Shown here one piece after another: positions 1 to 9,463 of a stretch of 64,000 nucleotides of DNA. The position numbers were made by a program, and so were the translations under genes. How positions within the stretch are numbered: position 1 is the stretch's first letter; the number at the start of each line of letters is the position of its first letter. The notes beneath the pieces were generated by a model, which searched no databases, had not been told where the DNA came from, and saw only the letters and a program-made list of their open reading frames with translations. The stretch is from Kistimonas sp964291505 (GTDB lineage Bacteria > Pseudomonadota > Gammaproteobacteria > Pseudomonadales > Endozoicomonadaceae): positions 1,612,001-1,676,000 of the forward strand of contig OZ220199.1 of the NCBI GenBank assembly GCA_964291505.2, read 5' to 3'.

Positions 1-237
1 CACTGGCAAGACTCTGGGCCAGTTGTAGTTTGAAATCCTGAAACCATGACAACCGATAGCCCGGCAGAAACGAAGCACCGTAGGCTCACTGACGCCACAG
101 TGGGCAGCCAGATCAGCAATGCTGATATGAATCACATTGGCAGGATGTGCCGCCACATAATCCGCCACTTTATGCTCAGACTTCCTGAGAAGATGCCGGT
201 TTTCATCGATATGTTGCAGCAGATTCGTTGGAGGCAT
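1..237 (-). pseudogene. hexR: HexR/RpiR-family transcriptional regulator, N-terminal part, frameshifted and cut by window edge
   Basis: The minus strand from an ATG at 237 reads as the N-terminal HTH_6 domain of an RpiR-family regulator. It has the segment HKVADYVAAHP, then the recognition-helix region VSEPTVLRFCRAIGCHGF, which closely resembles HexR, the KDPG-responsive repressor of glucose catabolism genes in gammaproteobacteria. At about position 43-46 the frame breaks. The expected continuation QDFKLQLAQSLAS is present in the next frame, so one base is missing, possibly from a T run. The upstream frame has a stop just before the ATG, which supports this start. The rest of the gene lies outside the window. 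The family call is strong. Whether the frameshift is biological or a sequencing error cannot be told here. Confidence 0.75.
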
Positions 238-822
238 TGGATAACCGGTTCATTTTTGGGCTGTAGTTATACAACATGGATGACATGGATGGTAGTGGAA
301 AGTACCTATCGCATCTGTGGGGGTGTCCGTAATTGTCAGTAAAATCAATGGTCGTGCCGGTAAACTCTGTGTAGTAAAACTACAGTCAATCAGGCATCTG
401 ACTCTGTACGGCAGTCGTTTTTATTAGTGCGATGCGGCGTAAATATATGGGGGGATGTCATGGTTGGTAGCAGGAGATAACCAGCCCATCAGAATGTCAG
501 ACAAACGAAGGTGAAGATAATGCAAATGGGGAATTTTCAGGTTTGTTCGAGGTCTTTTGTCATTATCAGGAAGGAGGCAAGATGATTCTCTCATTACAGG
601 GTATTGAATGTGCGGTCTTGGTTGCTGATCAGAACTCATGGCATGACTCTGATGCACAATAGCGGTGTACATAATTAGTCAGTCTGTAGTGTTATTCCAA
701 TCTTCAACGAATAGTCGCTTGTTTTGTCCGTGGTGTCTGTCAGGCAAGTATTGTTATGCATCAGACAGCCTTCCTTCATTTTTTTGTTTTTTCTTTTTAA
801 GACTGATGACAAGGATGGAAGG
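238..822. other. intergenic region between hexR-like gene and GGCT-like gene
   Basis: About 585 bases between two divergent genes. Short open frames exist on both strands, but none has a convincing ribosome binding site or family signature. The region presumably holds the promoters of both neighbours. No clear sigma-70 pair stands out. Confidence 0.4.
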
Positions 823-1608
823 ATGTTAAACAACATTTTTGCAATAGTGATTTTCTTTTTCCTGCTAACAAACAGTGTCATGGCTTCTTCCGAGGGTAAG
901 TCCGTTTATATTGTTGGCTATGGCAGTTTGATGCTCTCTCTGACCCGCACCGTGACAGCGCCGGATGTTGCGGAACAGACGCTGATTCCGGTGCGTATCA
1001 ATGGTTATGAACGTACCTGGAATCTTTGGCTGGAACAGTACGATATGCGCATGCTGGCGGCTGAAGAGAAAGCCGGACGCTTTGTGAACGGATTGGCGTA
1101 CCGTGTGAATCCACACGATCTCTGGCGTTTTGATGCGCGTGAAGGGCATCGACACTATCGGCGGATTCGTTTACCGCTCAGTGCCGTGGAGTTTTATAAC
1201 CCTCAGGATAGTCGTTGGTTTTTTGAGCGTTCAGATGAAGTTGAAGTCTACATGTATGTGGCGCTTAAGCATGATATTACTGATGGGGGGAATTATCTGG
1301 GCAATGGTTATGATCATATGAACAAAAAAATCACCCGTTCCTATCTGGATGTTGTACTCGCCGGTTGCATGGAAGTCGATGACCGCAATCAATTACATGG
1401 ACGTTTTATTGGTGACTGTCATATCAGCATGGGGCTGCGTAAATACCATATTGATGATGACAGGCTGAAGCCCCGTTATCCTCGTGCTCCGGCGAATCTG
1501 CTGAATTCAGCCAGAAAGCGGGTCAGGGAGCTGGAAGACTATCTGGAGCAGGACTGGAGTACTTATATGAACCGCATGAATACGGTCTGTGAAAACAGCC
1601 AGCTCTAA
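823..1608 (+). CDS. exported gamma-glutamylcyclotransferase-like protein
   Basis: The start at 823 gives a 261-residue protein opening with a hydrophobic signal peptide (about residues 1-21, ending SVMA). A longer in-frame start at 724 would bury this signal. The mature part begins with the GGCT/AIG2 fold hallmark VGYGSLM (YGSL about 33-36), and a candidate catalytic glutamate sits in DAREGHRHYRR (E107). GGCT-fold enzymes release 5-oxoproline from gamma-glutamyl peptides, for example glutathione breakdown by ChaC. Export is unusual, because most GGCT proteins are cytosolic. A purine-rich GGAAGG precedes the ATG. Substrate is unknown. The neighbours are a regulator and a c-di-GMP protein, which give no pathway hint. 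Confidence 0.75.
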   Translation: MLNNIFAIVIFFFLLTNSVMASSEGKSVYIVGYGSLMLSLTRTVTAPDVAEQTLIPVRINGYERTWNLWLEQYDMRMLAAEEKAGRFVNGLAYRVNPHDLWRFDAREGHRHYRRIRLPLSAVEFYNPQDSRWFFERSDEVEVYMYVALKHDITDGGNYLGNGYDHMNKKITRSYLDVVLAGCMEVDDRNQLHGRFIGDCHISMGLRKYHIDDDRLKPRYPRAPANLLNSARKRVRELEDYLEQDWSTYMNRMNTVCENSQL

Positions 1609-1626
1609 CCGGGCGCCGGATGTTGA

Positions 1627-4554
1627 TCAGGCACGACTGGCAAGAAACTGGCTGAACTCTGTCGCGGGTAGTGGTTTGCTGATGAAATATCCCTGGACTT
1701 CGTCGCAGGCATTGTCACGCAGGAACTGAAGGTGTGAGGGTTTCTCCACGCCTTCCGCGACAACCTTCAGATCCAGACTGTGTGCCATCACGATAATGGC
1801 CCGGGTAATGGCGGAATCATCTTCACTGGTGTCCAGACTGCTGATAAAGGAGCGATCGATTTTCAGGGCGTCGACAGGGAAGCGTTTCAGGTAGCTGAGT
1901 GATGAATAGCCAGTGCCGAAATCATCAATACTGATTGTGACGCCTAGTTGCCGGATGGCATGAAGCGTCTCAATCGTTCGTTCTATATCGTCCATGATCA
2001 GGCTTTCTGTGAGTTCCAGCTCCAGAAGATGGGGTGGCAGACGGGTTTCGGCAAGAATGGTACGGATCAACTCAATCAGGTGGGTCTGACGGAGCTGGCT
2101 AACCGACAGGTTAACGGAAACCCTAATCTCCCAGCCCTGATCCAGCCAGGTTCTTGCCTGCTGGCAGGCCTGACGCATAACAAACTCGCCAATGTCGTTT
2201 ATAAGGCTGCTTTCTTCGGCAATGCTGATAAAACGACCCGGTGTTATCAGCCCTTCTTCAGGATGATTCCAGCGAACTAGTGCTTCCGCTTTGGTGATGG
2301 TGTCGCCGGCCAGCGTCATTTTTGGTTGATAATAAGTTTCCAATTCACCATTGCTGATCGCTTTACGCAGACTGGTTTCTAATGCAACCCGTTCTCTGGC
2401 AGCGGACTGCAGGTTTCGGTTATAGAACTGGAGATTATTGCCGCCGAGGTATTTGGCCTGTGCCATGGCCATATCCGCCTGGCTAATCAGTGTCTGCAAT
2501 TCGCGTGCGTTATCCGGAAAGACGGTGACACCGATGCTGGCGCCTATGATGAGTTCGTGGTCATGTATTCGGTAAGGTTTGGAAACTGCCTGCACAATGG
2601 TTTCGCCCAATGCCGAAATGGCGTCCTGCTTTGGATTGTTATCAATGATGAGGCTGAATTCATCTGCAGCCAGTCGCGCCACACTGTGTGCCTGTGAGGT
2701 ATGTTGCGTGAGGCGCTGGGAAACCTGTTGTAACAGGCTATCGCCAACTTCGTGACCGAGGCTGTCATTAATCTGTTTGAAACGATCCAGATCAATCGTG
2801 ATCAGCGCAAAAGACTGTTGTTTTGCATCGGCATAAGCGATCGCTTCATACAGGCGTTCACGGAACCTGTTACGATTTGCCAGACCGGTCAGTGGATCGT
2901 AATTGGCAAGGTAGGTCAGACGCTCTTCCGTCTGTTTGTATTCGGTCAGGTCACGAAACAGGCCGACATAGTGTGTAATCCGACCGCTTTGATCGCGAAC
3001 GGAACTGATCTGAATCCAGATCGGATAGGTATCACCATCCTTGCGTCGTTCAATCAGCTCCCCTTCATAACGTCCCTGTTCAATCAGGGCGCTTCCGATC
3101 TGATTATAGAGTTCTTCATTACCGTCATCTGTCTGGAAATCAGCAATGGTTTTATGGATGATTTCATCGTTGCTGTAGCCGGTCAGTTCCTTGAACGCCT
3201 TATTAATCGCCACAAAGCGGAAACGGGCATTCAGCACAAAGATGGCTTCGCTGGTACTCTGAAACAGGGTGAGGGCCAGGCGAGTCTGTCGTTCATGCTC
3301 CATTTCCAGTGAGATATCCCTACGGGTGCCGAGCATACGGCTTGCACGTCCTTTGTCGTTCCATTCAACGACCTGTCCACTGTCTTCTACCCAAACCCAG
3401 GAGCCATTGGCATGGAGTATCCGATAGCGAGCTAGATACTGGTCCGTTTTGTGTCGAAGGTGGGCGATGATTGCTTTGCGGACACGGAGTGCATCCGAGG
3501 TATGAATCAGGGGTTCAAGGTGGCCTTTGAAACCACTGAGCTTTTCCGTGTCATAGCCAAACAGTTCCTTGAAATGGCTGTGATAGATTTGCTCGTTTTC
3601 CATATCCCAGTCCCAGAAGCCCAGACGACTGGCGTCCAGGGCCTGGCTGAGTCGATGCTCACTGTTTTTTAATGCCTCTGTGGTTTCTGAGAGTTCACGA
3701 GTCCTCTCAGTGACCATTTGTTCCAGTCCCGCATGGGTTTCCTCCAGTTCTTTCTGGGTATCCCGGACTTTGCGATTTTCATCGGACAGCAGATCACTGA
3801 GCGCCTGGTTACGAAAGCGACGTTCCAGAGACTTGATGGAAAAACGGTGCGCATAATGTGCGCAATATAAGACAACACCCAACAGAATCACCTGGATAAA
3901 GGCCCAGATATCCGTTTGGGGTACCGGATTCATCCACAGGGACAGCGAGACAGGCAACAGTGTGGGCAGGCTGAAACAGATAAAGGCTGGCAGATAGCAG
4001 GAAAACAGTACTGCACTTGAAAGCAATGCAATGGTCAGCAAAAGTTGTGTGGCGGCAAGGTCCGTAAAAGTGGAGAACGGCATTAACAGAAGAATGGCTG
4101 CTGCAAAGGATGCACCGCTCAGGGCGGTACTCATGCAGAAGTAAAGCAACCACTTCTGATGACCATCCTGCATCGTATCCTGCGCTTCCCGCAGGAAGCC
4201 TGACGCCAGTGCCTGGCGCAATAATCCGAGCGTTGCCAGCCAGAGGGTAATGGGCAACACCAGACTGGTATTGATCGAATGCCACAGCAGCAGAATGACG
4301 CCCGACAGGCTGATTCCCAGGATAATGATCATGCGCAGCGATCCCTGGTGCAGCAGTTTCAGCTGTTCGGTACTGATACGCGCGTTGAGCCAGGAATAGG
4401 AAAGCTTCGCCTGTCGGTCATGCGTTATCTGGGATGTGGATAACAGGTTGTGTTCCTGCATGATCTCAGCATTTGCGTCCGGGCATCTTCGGTATCGTTC
4501 CGTTCCTGGAATCGGTGCCGGTAGTGCCGTCGTTGTTGTTTTTGTCAGGTGCAT
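1627..4554 (-). CDS. membrane GGDEF/EAL protein with PAS sensory domains
   Basis: Order of domains: hydrophobic segments between about residues 75 and 250 (a multi-helix membrane sensor), a coiled coil, two PAS/PAC modules (about 305-420 and 425-535), a GGDEF domain (opening with NYDPLTGLANRNRF) and an EAL domain (EALVRW near residue 759, ELTESLIMDD, DDFGTGYSSLSYLKRFP, VVAEGVE). The GGDEF signature is degenerate, reading AADEF near residue 630, so cyclase activity is doubtful. The EAL side keeps its main motifs, so a c-di-GMP phosphodiesterase is the likelier role, with GGDEF perhaps acting as a GTP sensor. The start is uncertain: a TTG at 4563, ATG at 4554 or ATG at 4461 are all in frame and none has a strong ribosome binding site. 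It runs divergently from uvrD. Confidence 0.9.
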   Translation of the reverse strand: MHLTKTTTTALPAPIPGTERYRRCPDANAEIMQEHNLLSTSQITHDRQAKLSYSWLNARISTEQLKLLHQGSLRMIIILGISLSGVILLLWHSINTSLVLPITLWLATLGLLRQALASGFLREAQDTMQDGHQKWLLYFCMSTALSGASFAAAILLLMPFSTFTDLAATQLLLTIALLSSAVLFSCYLPAFICFSLPTLLPVSLSLWMNPVPQTDIWAFIQVILLGVVLYCAHYAHRFSIKSLERRFRNQALSDLLSDENRKVRDTQKELEETHAGLEQMVTERTRELSETTEALKNSEHRLSQALDASRLGFWDWDMENEQIYHSHFKELFGYDTEKLSGFKGHLEPLIHTSDALRVRKAIIAHLRHKTDQYLARYRILHANGSWVWVEDSGQVVEWNDKGRASRMLGTRRDISLEMEHERQTRLALTLFQSTSEAIFVLNARFRFVAINKAFKELTGYSNDEIIHKTIADFQTDDGNEELYNQIGSALIEQGRYEGELIERRKDGDTYPIWIQISSVRDQSGRITHYVGLFRDLTEYKQTEERLTYLANYDPLTGLANRNRFRERLYEAIAYADAKQQSFALITIDLDRFKQINDSLGHEVGDSLLQQVSQRLTQHTSQAHSVARLAADEFSLIIDNNPKQDAISALGETIVQAVSKPYRIHDHELIIGASIGVTVFPDNARELQTLISQADMAMAQAKYLGGNNLQFYNRNLQSAARERVALETSLRKAISNGELETYYQPKMTLAGDTITKAEALVRWNHPEEGLITPGRFISIAEESSLINDIGEFVMRQACQQARTWLDQGWEIRVSVNLSVSQLRQTHLIELIRTILAETRLPPHLLELELTESLIMDDIERTIETLHAIRQLGVTISIDDFGTGYSSLSYLKRFPVDALKIDRSFISSLDTSEDDSAITRAIIVMAHSLDLKVVAEGVEKPSHLQFLRDNACDEVQGYFISKPLPATEFSQFLASRA

Positions 4555-4910
4555 CCATGCCAAGGGTACAGACAGTGTCAGAGAGACAGGCTACGACATT
4601 CTATGATCTCTCGACCCACCGGCATAAAAGAAATTTTTATGTACGATGGTGCATCTTTAGTGTGCTTGATTATTAAATCGCAATCCGCTGTACGGCTGCA
4701 ACACACAGGCCAATATTTCTATTCGACATACGACATTCATCGCAAAGATAGTGGTTGGCATCATGATCGGTTTGGCAATGCTGCACACAATTACCCCGTG
4801 TGGTGAAGCTGAATCAGGCATCCTGGGCATCAGTTTCCCTCATTCCCGGTTTATGGGAGCCATCGCTCTCGGTTACACTTGAGGTTTTCAATTTCCTTCC
4901 GGCTGCAATA
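4555..4910. other. divergent promoter region between c-di-GMP protein and uvrD
   Basis: This AT-rich intergenic stretch separates two divergent genes. No LexA-type CTGT-N8-ACAG box was found ahead of uvrD. An in-frame extension of uvrD from 4800 exists, but it adds residues not typical of UvrD. Confidence 0.4.
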
Positions 4911-7088
4911 ATGGATGTCACTGCAATTCTCGATTCTCTCAATGATGCCCAGCGCGAAGCGGTAGCCCAGCCCTTGGGTTCCAGCCTGATTCTCGCCGGT
5001 GCGGGCAGCGGCAAGACACGGGTGCTGGTTCACCGTATTGCCTGGTTGATCCAGACCGAAGGGGTGTCCCCCTGGTCCATCATGGCGGTGACCTTTACCA
5101 ATAAAGCTGCGGCTGAAATGCGGGGACGTATTGAGCAGATGCTGGAAATGCCGGTACGCGGCATGTGGGTCGGTACGTTCCATGGTTTGGCGCACCGCCT
5201 GTTGCGGGCGCACTGGAAAGAAGCAGGCTTGCCGGAAAATTTCCAGATTCTGGATAGCGATGACCAGCTGCGTATCATCAAGCGTCTGATGCGTGCCTTG
5301 GGCATGGATGAAGCTAAATGGCCACCCCGGCAGGCGCAGTGGTATATCAACGGTAAGAAAGACGAAGGTCTGCGGCCGCAGCATATCGAACCGGGTTATG
5401 ACCTGTTCGAGAAGAATATGCACCAGGTCTACACCGCCTATGAAGAAAATTGTCGTCTTTTGGGCGTTGTCGATTTCGCAGAACTTTTGCTGCGTTCCCA
5501 CGAACTCTGGCTGGAACATCCTCAACTGCTGGCTCATTACCGGGAACGTTTCCAGCAGATCATGGTCGACGAGTTTCAGGATACCAACGCCGTACAGTAT
5601 GCTTGGTTGCGTATGCTGGCGGGTGATAAAGGAAACCTGATGGCAGTAGGCGACGATGACCAGTCAATTTATGGCTGGCGTGGCGCACGTATCGAGAATA
5701 TCCGTCAGTTTACCCGTGATTTCCCAAAGGCTTTAACCATCCGTCTGGAACAGAATTACCGTTCAACCGGTACCATCCTGAAAGCTGCTAACACCCTGAT
5801 TGCCAATAACCCGGATCGTTTGGGCAAGGAGCTCTGGACCGAAGGCAATGACGGTGAACCTATCCAGGTCTATGCCGGATTCAATGAAGTGGATGAAGCC
5901 CGTTTCATTGCCGACCGCATTCAGGAAGCAGCGAACAGCGGTATGGCACGTAGCGACATCGCTATTCTCTACCGTTCCAACGCGCAGTCACGGGTGTTGG
6001 AAGAAGCCATGCTGCGTAGCGGGATTCCTTACCGTATTTATGGCGGACAACGGTTCTTCGAACGTGCTGAAATCAAGAATGCGCTGGCGTATCTGCGACT
6101 GGCCAGCAACCAGGATGATGATCCGTCACTGGAGCGGGTGATTAATGTTCCGGCGCGGGGCATTGGTGAAAAAACCGTTCAACAGATTCGGGATGTTGCC
6201 AGGAGCGGCGGTGTTTCCATGTGGCGCGCAGCCCGTGAAATGATCAAGGGCAAGGGACTGACGGCGCGGGCAGCAAACTCGGTGTCTTCCTTTATTGAAT
6301 TGGTAGAAGGATTGTCATCTTCCGCCAATGATCTTCCTTTGGCTGAATTGGCGGACCACATCATCAATGTCACGGGTTTGATCGAGCATCACCAGAAAGA
6401 AAAAGGTGAAAAAGGCCGCGCCAGGATTGAGAACCTTGAGGAACTGGTGTCAGCCTGTAAGGAGTTTGATCCGGAAGACGTTTTCGATGAAGAGATGCAG
6501 CAGAACCTGTCGCCACTGGATGCATTCCTGGCTCATGCGGCGCTGGAAGCCGGTGAAACCCAAGCAGATCAGTTTGCCGACAGTGTACAGATGATGACAC
6601 TGCATTCTGCCAAAGGTCTGGAATTCCCGCTGGTCTTTATGTGCGGCATGGAAGATGGGCTTTTCCCGCACAAGATGTCCATGGATGATTCGGGCGGTTT
6701 AGACGAGGAACGTCGTCTTTGCTATGTCGGTATCACCCGGGCCATGGAAAAACTGTACCTGACCTATGCCGAAAGTCGCCGTCTCCACGGTCAGGAAAAC
6801 TACAACCGTCCCTCACGATTCTTGCGGGAAATCCCGGCTGAACTGATGGAAGAAGTTCGCCTGAATGCCACTATCAGCCGACCTGTCACCGCTGGTGGTG
6901 CAACCATCAATGCTGAAGTGCCGGATACCGGTCTGCATCTTGGTCAGCGGGTCGCACACGAAGTGTTTGGTGATGGCACGGTGCTGAATTTTGAAGGGCA
7001 GGGTGCCCAGGCGCGGGTACAGATTAATTTTGACGATGAAGGTAGCAAGTGGCTGATGGTCGCTTATGCCAAGCTGATGCCCTTGTGA
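4911..7088 (+). CDS. uvrD: DNA helicase II (UvrD)
   Basis: A 725-residue superfamily 1A 3'-5' helicase acting in nucleotide excision repair and methyl-directed mismatch repair. Visible motifs: Walker A LILAGAGSGKT (about 26-38), motif II VDEFQDTN (about 220), motif III GDDDQSIYGWRGA, motif IV QNYRST, motif V MTLHSAKGLEF and motif VI VGITRAMEKL. The C-terminal tail ends in a Tudor-like module beginning GQRVAHEVFGDGTVL. The start at 4911 (MDVTAILDSLNDAQ) matches the usual UvrD N-terminus and length of about 720, so the upstream in-frame start at 4800 is rejected. Confidence 0.97.
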   Translation: MDVTAILDSLNDAQREAVAQPLGSSLILAGAGSGKTRVLVHRIAWLIQTEGVSPWSIMAVTFTNKAAAEMRGRIEQMLEMPVRGMWVGTFHGLAHRLLRAHWKEAGLPENFQILDSDDQLRIIKRLMRALGMDEAKWPPRQAQWYINGKKDEGLRPQHIEPGYDLFEKNMHQVYTAYEENCRLLGVVDFAELLLRSHELWLEHPQLLAHYRERFQQIMVDEFQDTNAVQYAWLRMLAGDKGNLMAVGDDDQSIYGWRGARIENIRQFTRDFPKALTIRLEQNYRSTGTILKAANTLIANNPDRLGKELWTEGNDGEPIQVYAGFNEVDEARFIADRIQEAANSGMARSDIAILYRSNAQSRVLEEAMLRSGIPYRIYGGQRFFERAEIKNALAYLRLASNQDDDPSLERVINVPARGIGEKTVQQIRDVARSGGVSMWRAAREMIKGKGLTARAANSVSSFIELVEGLSSSANDLPLAELADHIINVTGLIEHHQKEKGEKGRARIENLEELVSACKEFDPEDVFDEEMQQNLSPLDAFLAHAALEAGETQADQFADSVQMMTLHSAKGLEFPLVFMCGMEDGLFPHKMSMDDSGGLDEERRLCYVGITRAMEKLYLTYAESRRLHGQENYNRPSRFLREIPAELMEEVRLNATISRPVTAGGATINAEVPDTGLHLGQRVAHEVFGDGTVLNFEGQGAQARVQINFDDEGSKWLMVAYAKLMPL

Positions 7089-7225
7089 ACTAACGGCTTC
7101 TGTCGCTAGTATGGGCTCGAAGTGAGCACTACTTACAGGTAAAAATAGTCTGCTTTACCTCGTTACAGGGGTAAAGTAGGGCTGCTGATAATAAGAAAGT
7201 TGGACACCAACACAGGGGGAGACGT

Positions 7226-8335
7226 ATGAAACGCCGTCAGATGCTGACTGCTCTGGGTGTAGGCGCCGCCGGTGCAATGCTGGCGGGTTGTAATGGCAGT
7301 GAACCGGCGCCGCAGGCTACCGGGCAAGGTACCGTTGAGAAGAAAAAGTACCGCTGGAAACTGGTGACATCCTGGCCGAAAAACTTTCCGGGTCTGGGCA
7401 CGGCGCCCGAGCGTTTTGCCGAGATGGTCAACCAGATGAGCGACGGCCGTCTTGAAATAAAAGTGTACGGTGCCGGAGAGTTGGTGCCGGCGTTGGAAGT
7501 CTTCGATGCGGTTCGCACCGGAACCGCAGAGATGAGTCACAGTGGTGCCTACTACTGGAAAGGTAAAGAGCCCGCCACGCAGTTTTTCACCGCAGTACCT
7601 TATGGTTTAAACGCCCAGGAAATGAGTAGCTGGCTCCATTATGGTGGCGGTATGGAGTTGTGGGAAAAACTCTACGAACCCTTCAACCTTAAGCCGTTTG
7701 CGGGTGGCAGTACCGGTGTCCAGATGGCCGGCTGGTTCAATCGTAAGATTGAATCGCTGGAAGACCTGAAAGGCTTGAATATGCGTATTCCCGGTCTTGG
7801 TGGTGAGGTGCTGAAACGTCTGGGTGGTTCTCCTGTTAATGTTCCTGGTGGCGAACTGTTCACTGCGTTGCAGACTGGTCGTATTGATGCCACCGAATGG
7901 GTTGGCCCCTATAACGATATGGCGTTCGGTCTCTATAAAGCGGCGAAGTACTACTATTACCCTGGTTGGCATGAGCCAGGTTCAACCCTGGAATTCACCG
8001 TTAACCTGGATGCCTGGAAAGAACTGCCAGCTGACCTGAAGGCCATCGTGCAAACGGCAACCCAGGCCGCACATCAGTCCATGCTCGATGAATATACCGC
8101 GCGTAATAACATGGCTCTGAACCAGCTGATCAATGATCACGGCGTACAGGTACTGAAGCTACCCGACGATGTACTGAAGAGCCTGAAAGAGGTTGCTGAT
8201 CAGGTGACAAAGGAAGTGGCCGCAACCAATGAACAGTCCAAGGCCATTTATGAGTCATTCAAGCGCTTTACCGAACAGGTAACGGAGTATCATAAAGTGT
8301 CAGAGATGGCCTATTACGACGCCCGTCTTCTGTAA
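7226..8335 (+). CDS. TRAP transporter solute-binding protein (DctP family), orphan
   Basis: A 369-residue periplasmic binding protein of a TRAP-type uptake system. The N-terminus MKRRQMLTALGVG looks like a twin-arginine-type signal and runs into a lipobox-like LAGC (residues about 19-22), so the protein may be Tat-exported and lipid-anchored. The mature sequence has DctP-family features, including KLVTSWPKNFPG, GAGELVPALEVFDAVRTGTAEM and NMRIPGLGGEVLKRLGG. It most resembles the TakP-like group that binds 2-oxo acids or similar carboxylates, but that is only an inference. A strong ribosome binding site GGGGGAGA lies ahead of the ATG. The DctQ/DctM membrane subunits are not adjacent, so partners must be encoded elsewhere. 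Confidence 0.88.
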   Translation: MKRRQMLTALGVGAAGAMLAGCNGSEPAPQATGQGTVEKKKYRWKLVTSWPKNFPGLGTAPERFAEMVNQMSDGRLEIKVYGAGELVPALEVFDAVRTGTAEMSHSGAYYWKGKEPATQFFTAVPYGLNAQEMSSWLHYGGGMELWEKLYEPFNLKPFAGGSTGVQMAGWFNRKIESLEDLKGLNMRIPGLGGEVLKRLGGSPVNVPGGELFTALQTGRIDATEWVGPYNDMAFGLYKAAKYYYYPGWHEPGSTLEFTVNLDAWKELPADLKAIVQTATQAAHQSMLDEYTARNNMALNQLINDHGVQVLKLPDDVLKSLKEVADQVTKEVAATNEQSKAIYESFKRFTEQVTEYHKVSEMAYYDARLL

Positions 8336-8354
8336 GCTTATGACCAGGCGCCAC

Positions 8355-8870
8355 TCAGAGGCTATCCAGAATCTTTTTCTGATTTGAGTGGCGCTGATTC
8401 ATCTGATCACGCGCTTTCTGCGCTTCCTTAATTATTTCGCTCGGGTTCGAGCGGTTTGGTAAGACCTCTTCATTTTTATTTTCAGTGTTATTTGTCTTTT
8501 TGATCGGTTCTGGCATCTCGGGCAGCGGTGTTATACGACTGGTATCTATGTGAATCTTGCGTGTTTTAATGTTGGGGTCATCGGTTGGTTTCGTATCTGA
8601 AAAGTGCCAGACACCGTTGGCATCCTGCCATCCGTTAACGGTTTTTTGCTGGGAGGAATGCGTATCGTCTGGTATATAGGCTTCAAGCTTTCTGGTAATG
8701 CGTTTACCTTCATTCAGGAGTGAGGTGAAGGTATTGGCATCTGGCAGGATATCATCGAGTGTTGCCAGCGGTTTGCCACTGGGTCCGGAAATATAAAAAG
8801 GTGCTGCAACCAGTGCACCGATGAATAAGGTGAAAGAAATACGACGACCATAGTCTATTCCATGAGGCAT
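8355..8870 (-). CDS. DUF4124-like membrane-anchored protein
   Basis: A 171-residue protein with an N-terminal hydrophobic segment (about residues 10-28) followed by a hydrophilic region. The motif NGWQDANGVWHFSDTKP (about 78-94) matches the DUF4124 pattern of a Trp/Val-Asp-x-x-Gly-x-x-H-(F/Y)-S-D segment found in envelope proteins of gammaproteobacteria. The C-terminus is Lys/Asn/Gln-rich and probably helical. No enzymatic function is known. It runs convergently with the TRAP binding protein. Confidence 0.65.
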   Translation of the reverse strand: MPHGIDYGRRISFTLFIGALVAAPFYISGPSGKPLATLDDILPDANTFTSLLNEGKRITRKLEAYIPDDTHSSQQKTVNGWQDANGVWHFSDTKPTDDPNIKTRKIHIDTSRITPLPEMPEPIKKTNNTENKNEEVLPNRSNPSEIIKEAQKARDQMNQRHSNQKKILDSL

Positions 8871-8962
8871 AACCGGCTTCCCTGACGCTGACCCGCTGTA
8901 TTTAGCTCTTGCATTAGCTTAGCGTATCTAATGTTACAGCGGGTCTGATTACAGCATTATGC

Positions 8963-9463
8963 TTATGATGCGGATAATTCTCGCTCCGGTATTTTAACGA
9001 CGAACGGCGTATGTCCGCTGCTTTGCAGGAACTGTTCAATGCCTGCTCTACTGATCACCAGTGTGCTGGTATTGACCAGTGGATGACACTGAATAGCATC
9101 CTGTTGCCAGACATCTTCATCGATCACAACGGTAACATGTTGTTCCGGGTCATTCACGATACCGAGCAGTGTGACGGCACCAGGTTCCAGGTTGAGGTAT
9201 TTTTTCAGTCGTTCAGGTGAGGCGAGCTGAAGCTTCCCCATACCCAAAACACTCCCCAGTTGATTGAGGTCGGTGGCCTTGTGGTCTGCAACAACAATAA
9301 GAAAGTGTTGCTTGCCCTTGCGGTCCTTAACGAACAGATTCTTGGTTCGGGCACCCGGCAGATCGGGTGTTTCACGATTTGCTTCTTCACAGGTATAGAC
9401 CGGAGGGTGGTCGACACGCTGGTAGTCAATTTTCAGTCGGGTGAGTTGGTCGAAAATATCCAC
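8963..9463 (-). CDS. prolyl-tRNA editing protein (YbaK/ProX family)
   Basis: A 166-residue single-domain trans-editing deacylase that hydrolyses mischarged tRNA. Family features visible: RVDHPPVYTCEEA, PGARTKNLFVKDRKGKQHFLIVVADHKATDLNQL, and GAVTLLGIVND, the conserved GxxTPFG-like strand. The arrangement is that of the stand-alone ProXp-ala/PrdX type, which clears Ala-tRNA-Pro, rather than YbaK proper (Cys-tRNA-Pro). Length fits the stand-alone family. It is monocistronic as far as the sequence shows. Confidence 0.88.
   Translation of the reverse strand: MDIFDQLTRLKIDYQRVDHPPVYTCEEANRETPDLPGARTKNLFVKDRKGKQHFLIVVADHKATDLNQLGSVLGMGKLQLASPERLKKYLNLEPGAVTLLGIVNDPEQHVTVVIDEDVWQQDAIQCHPLVNTSTLVISRAGIEQFLQSSGHTPFVVKIPERELSAS

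Noticed and set aside
46..342. Plus-strand frame of 98 codons at the left edge
   Set aside because: It overlaps antisense to the hexR-like HTH domain, which has clear homology.
4681..4715. SOS (LexA) box upstream of uvrD
   Set aside because: CTGTACGGCTGC... does not have the required ACAG at the correct distance.
4800..4910. Longer uvrD start at 4800
   Set aside because: The extra 37 residues are not typical of UvrD and the 4911 start gives the standard N-terminus.
7153..7176. Inverted repeat CTTTACC/GGTAAAG after uvrD as a terminator
   Set aside because: The stem is short and AT-rich with no following T run.
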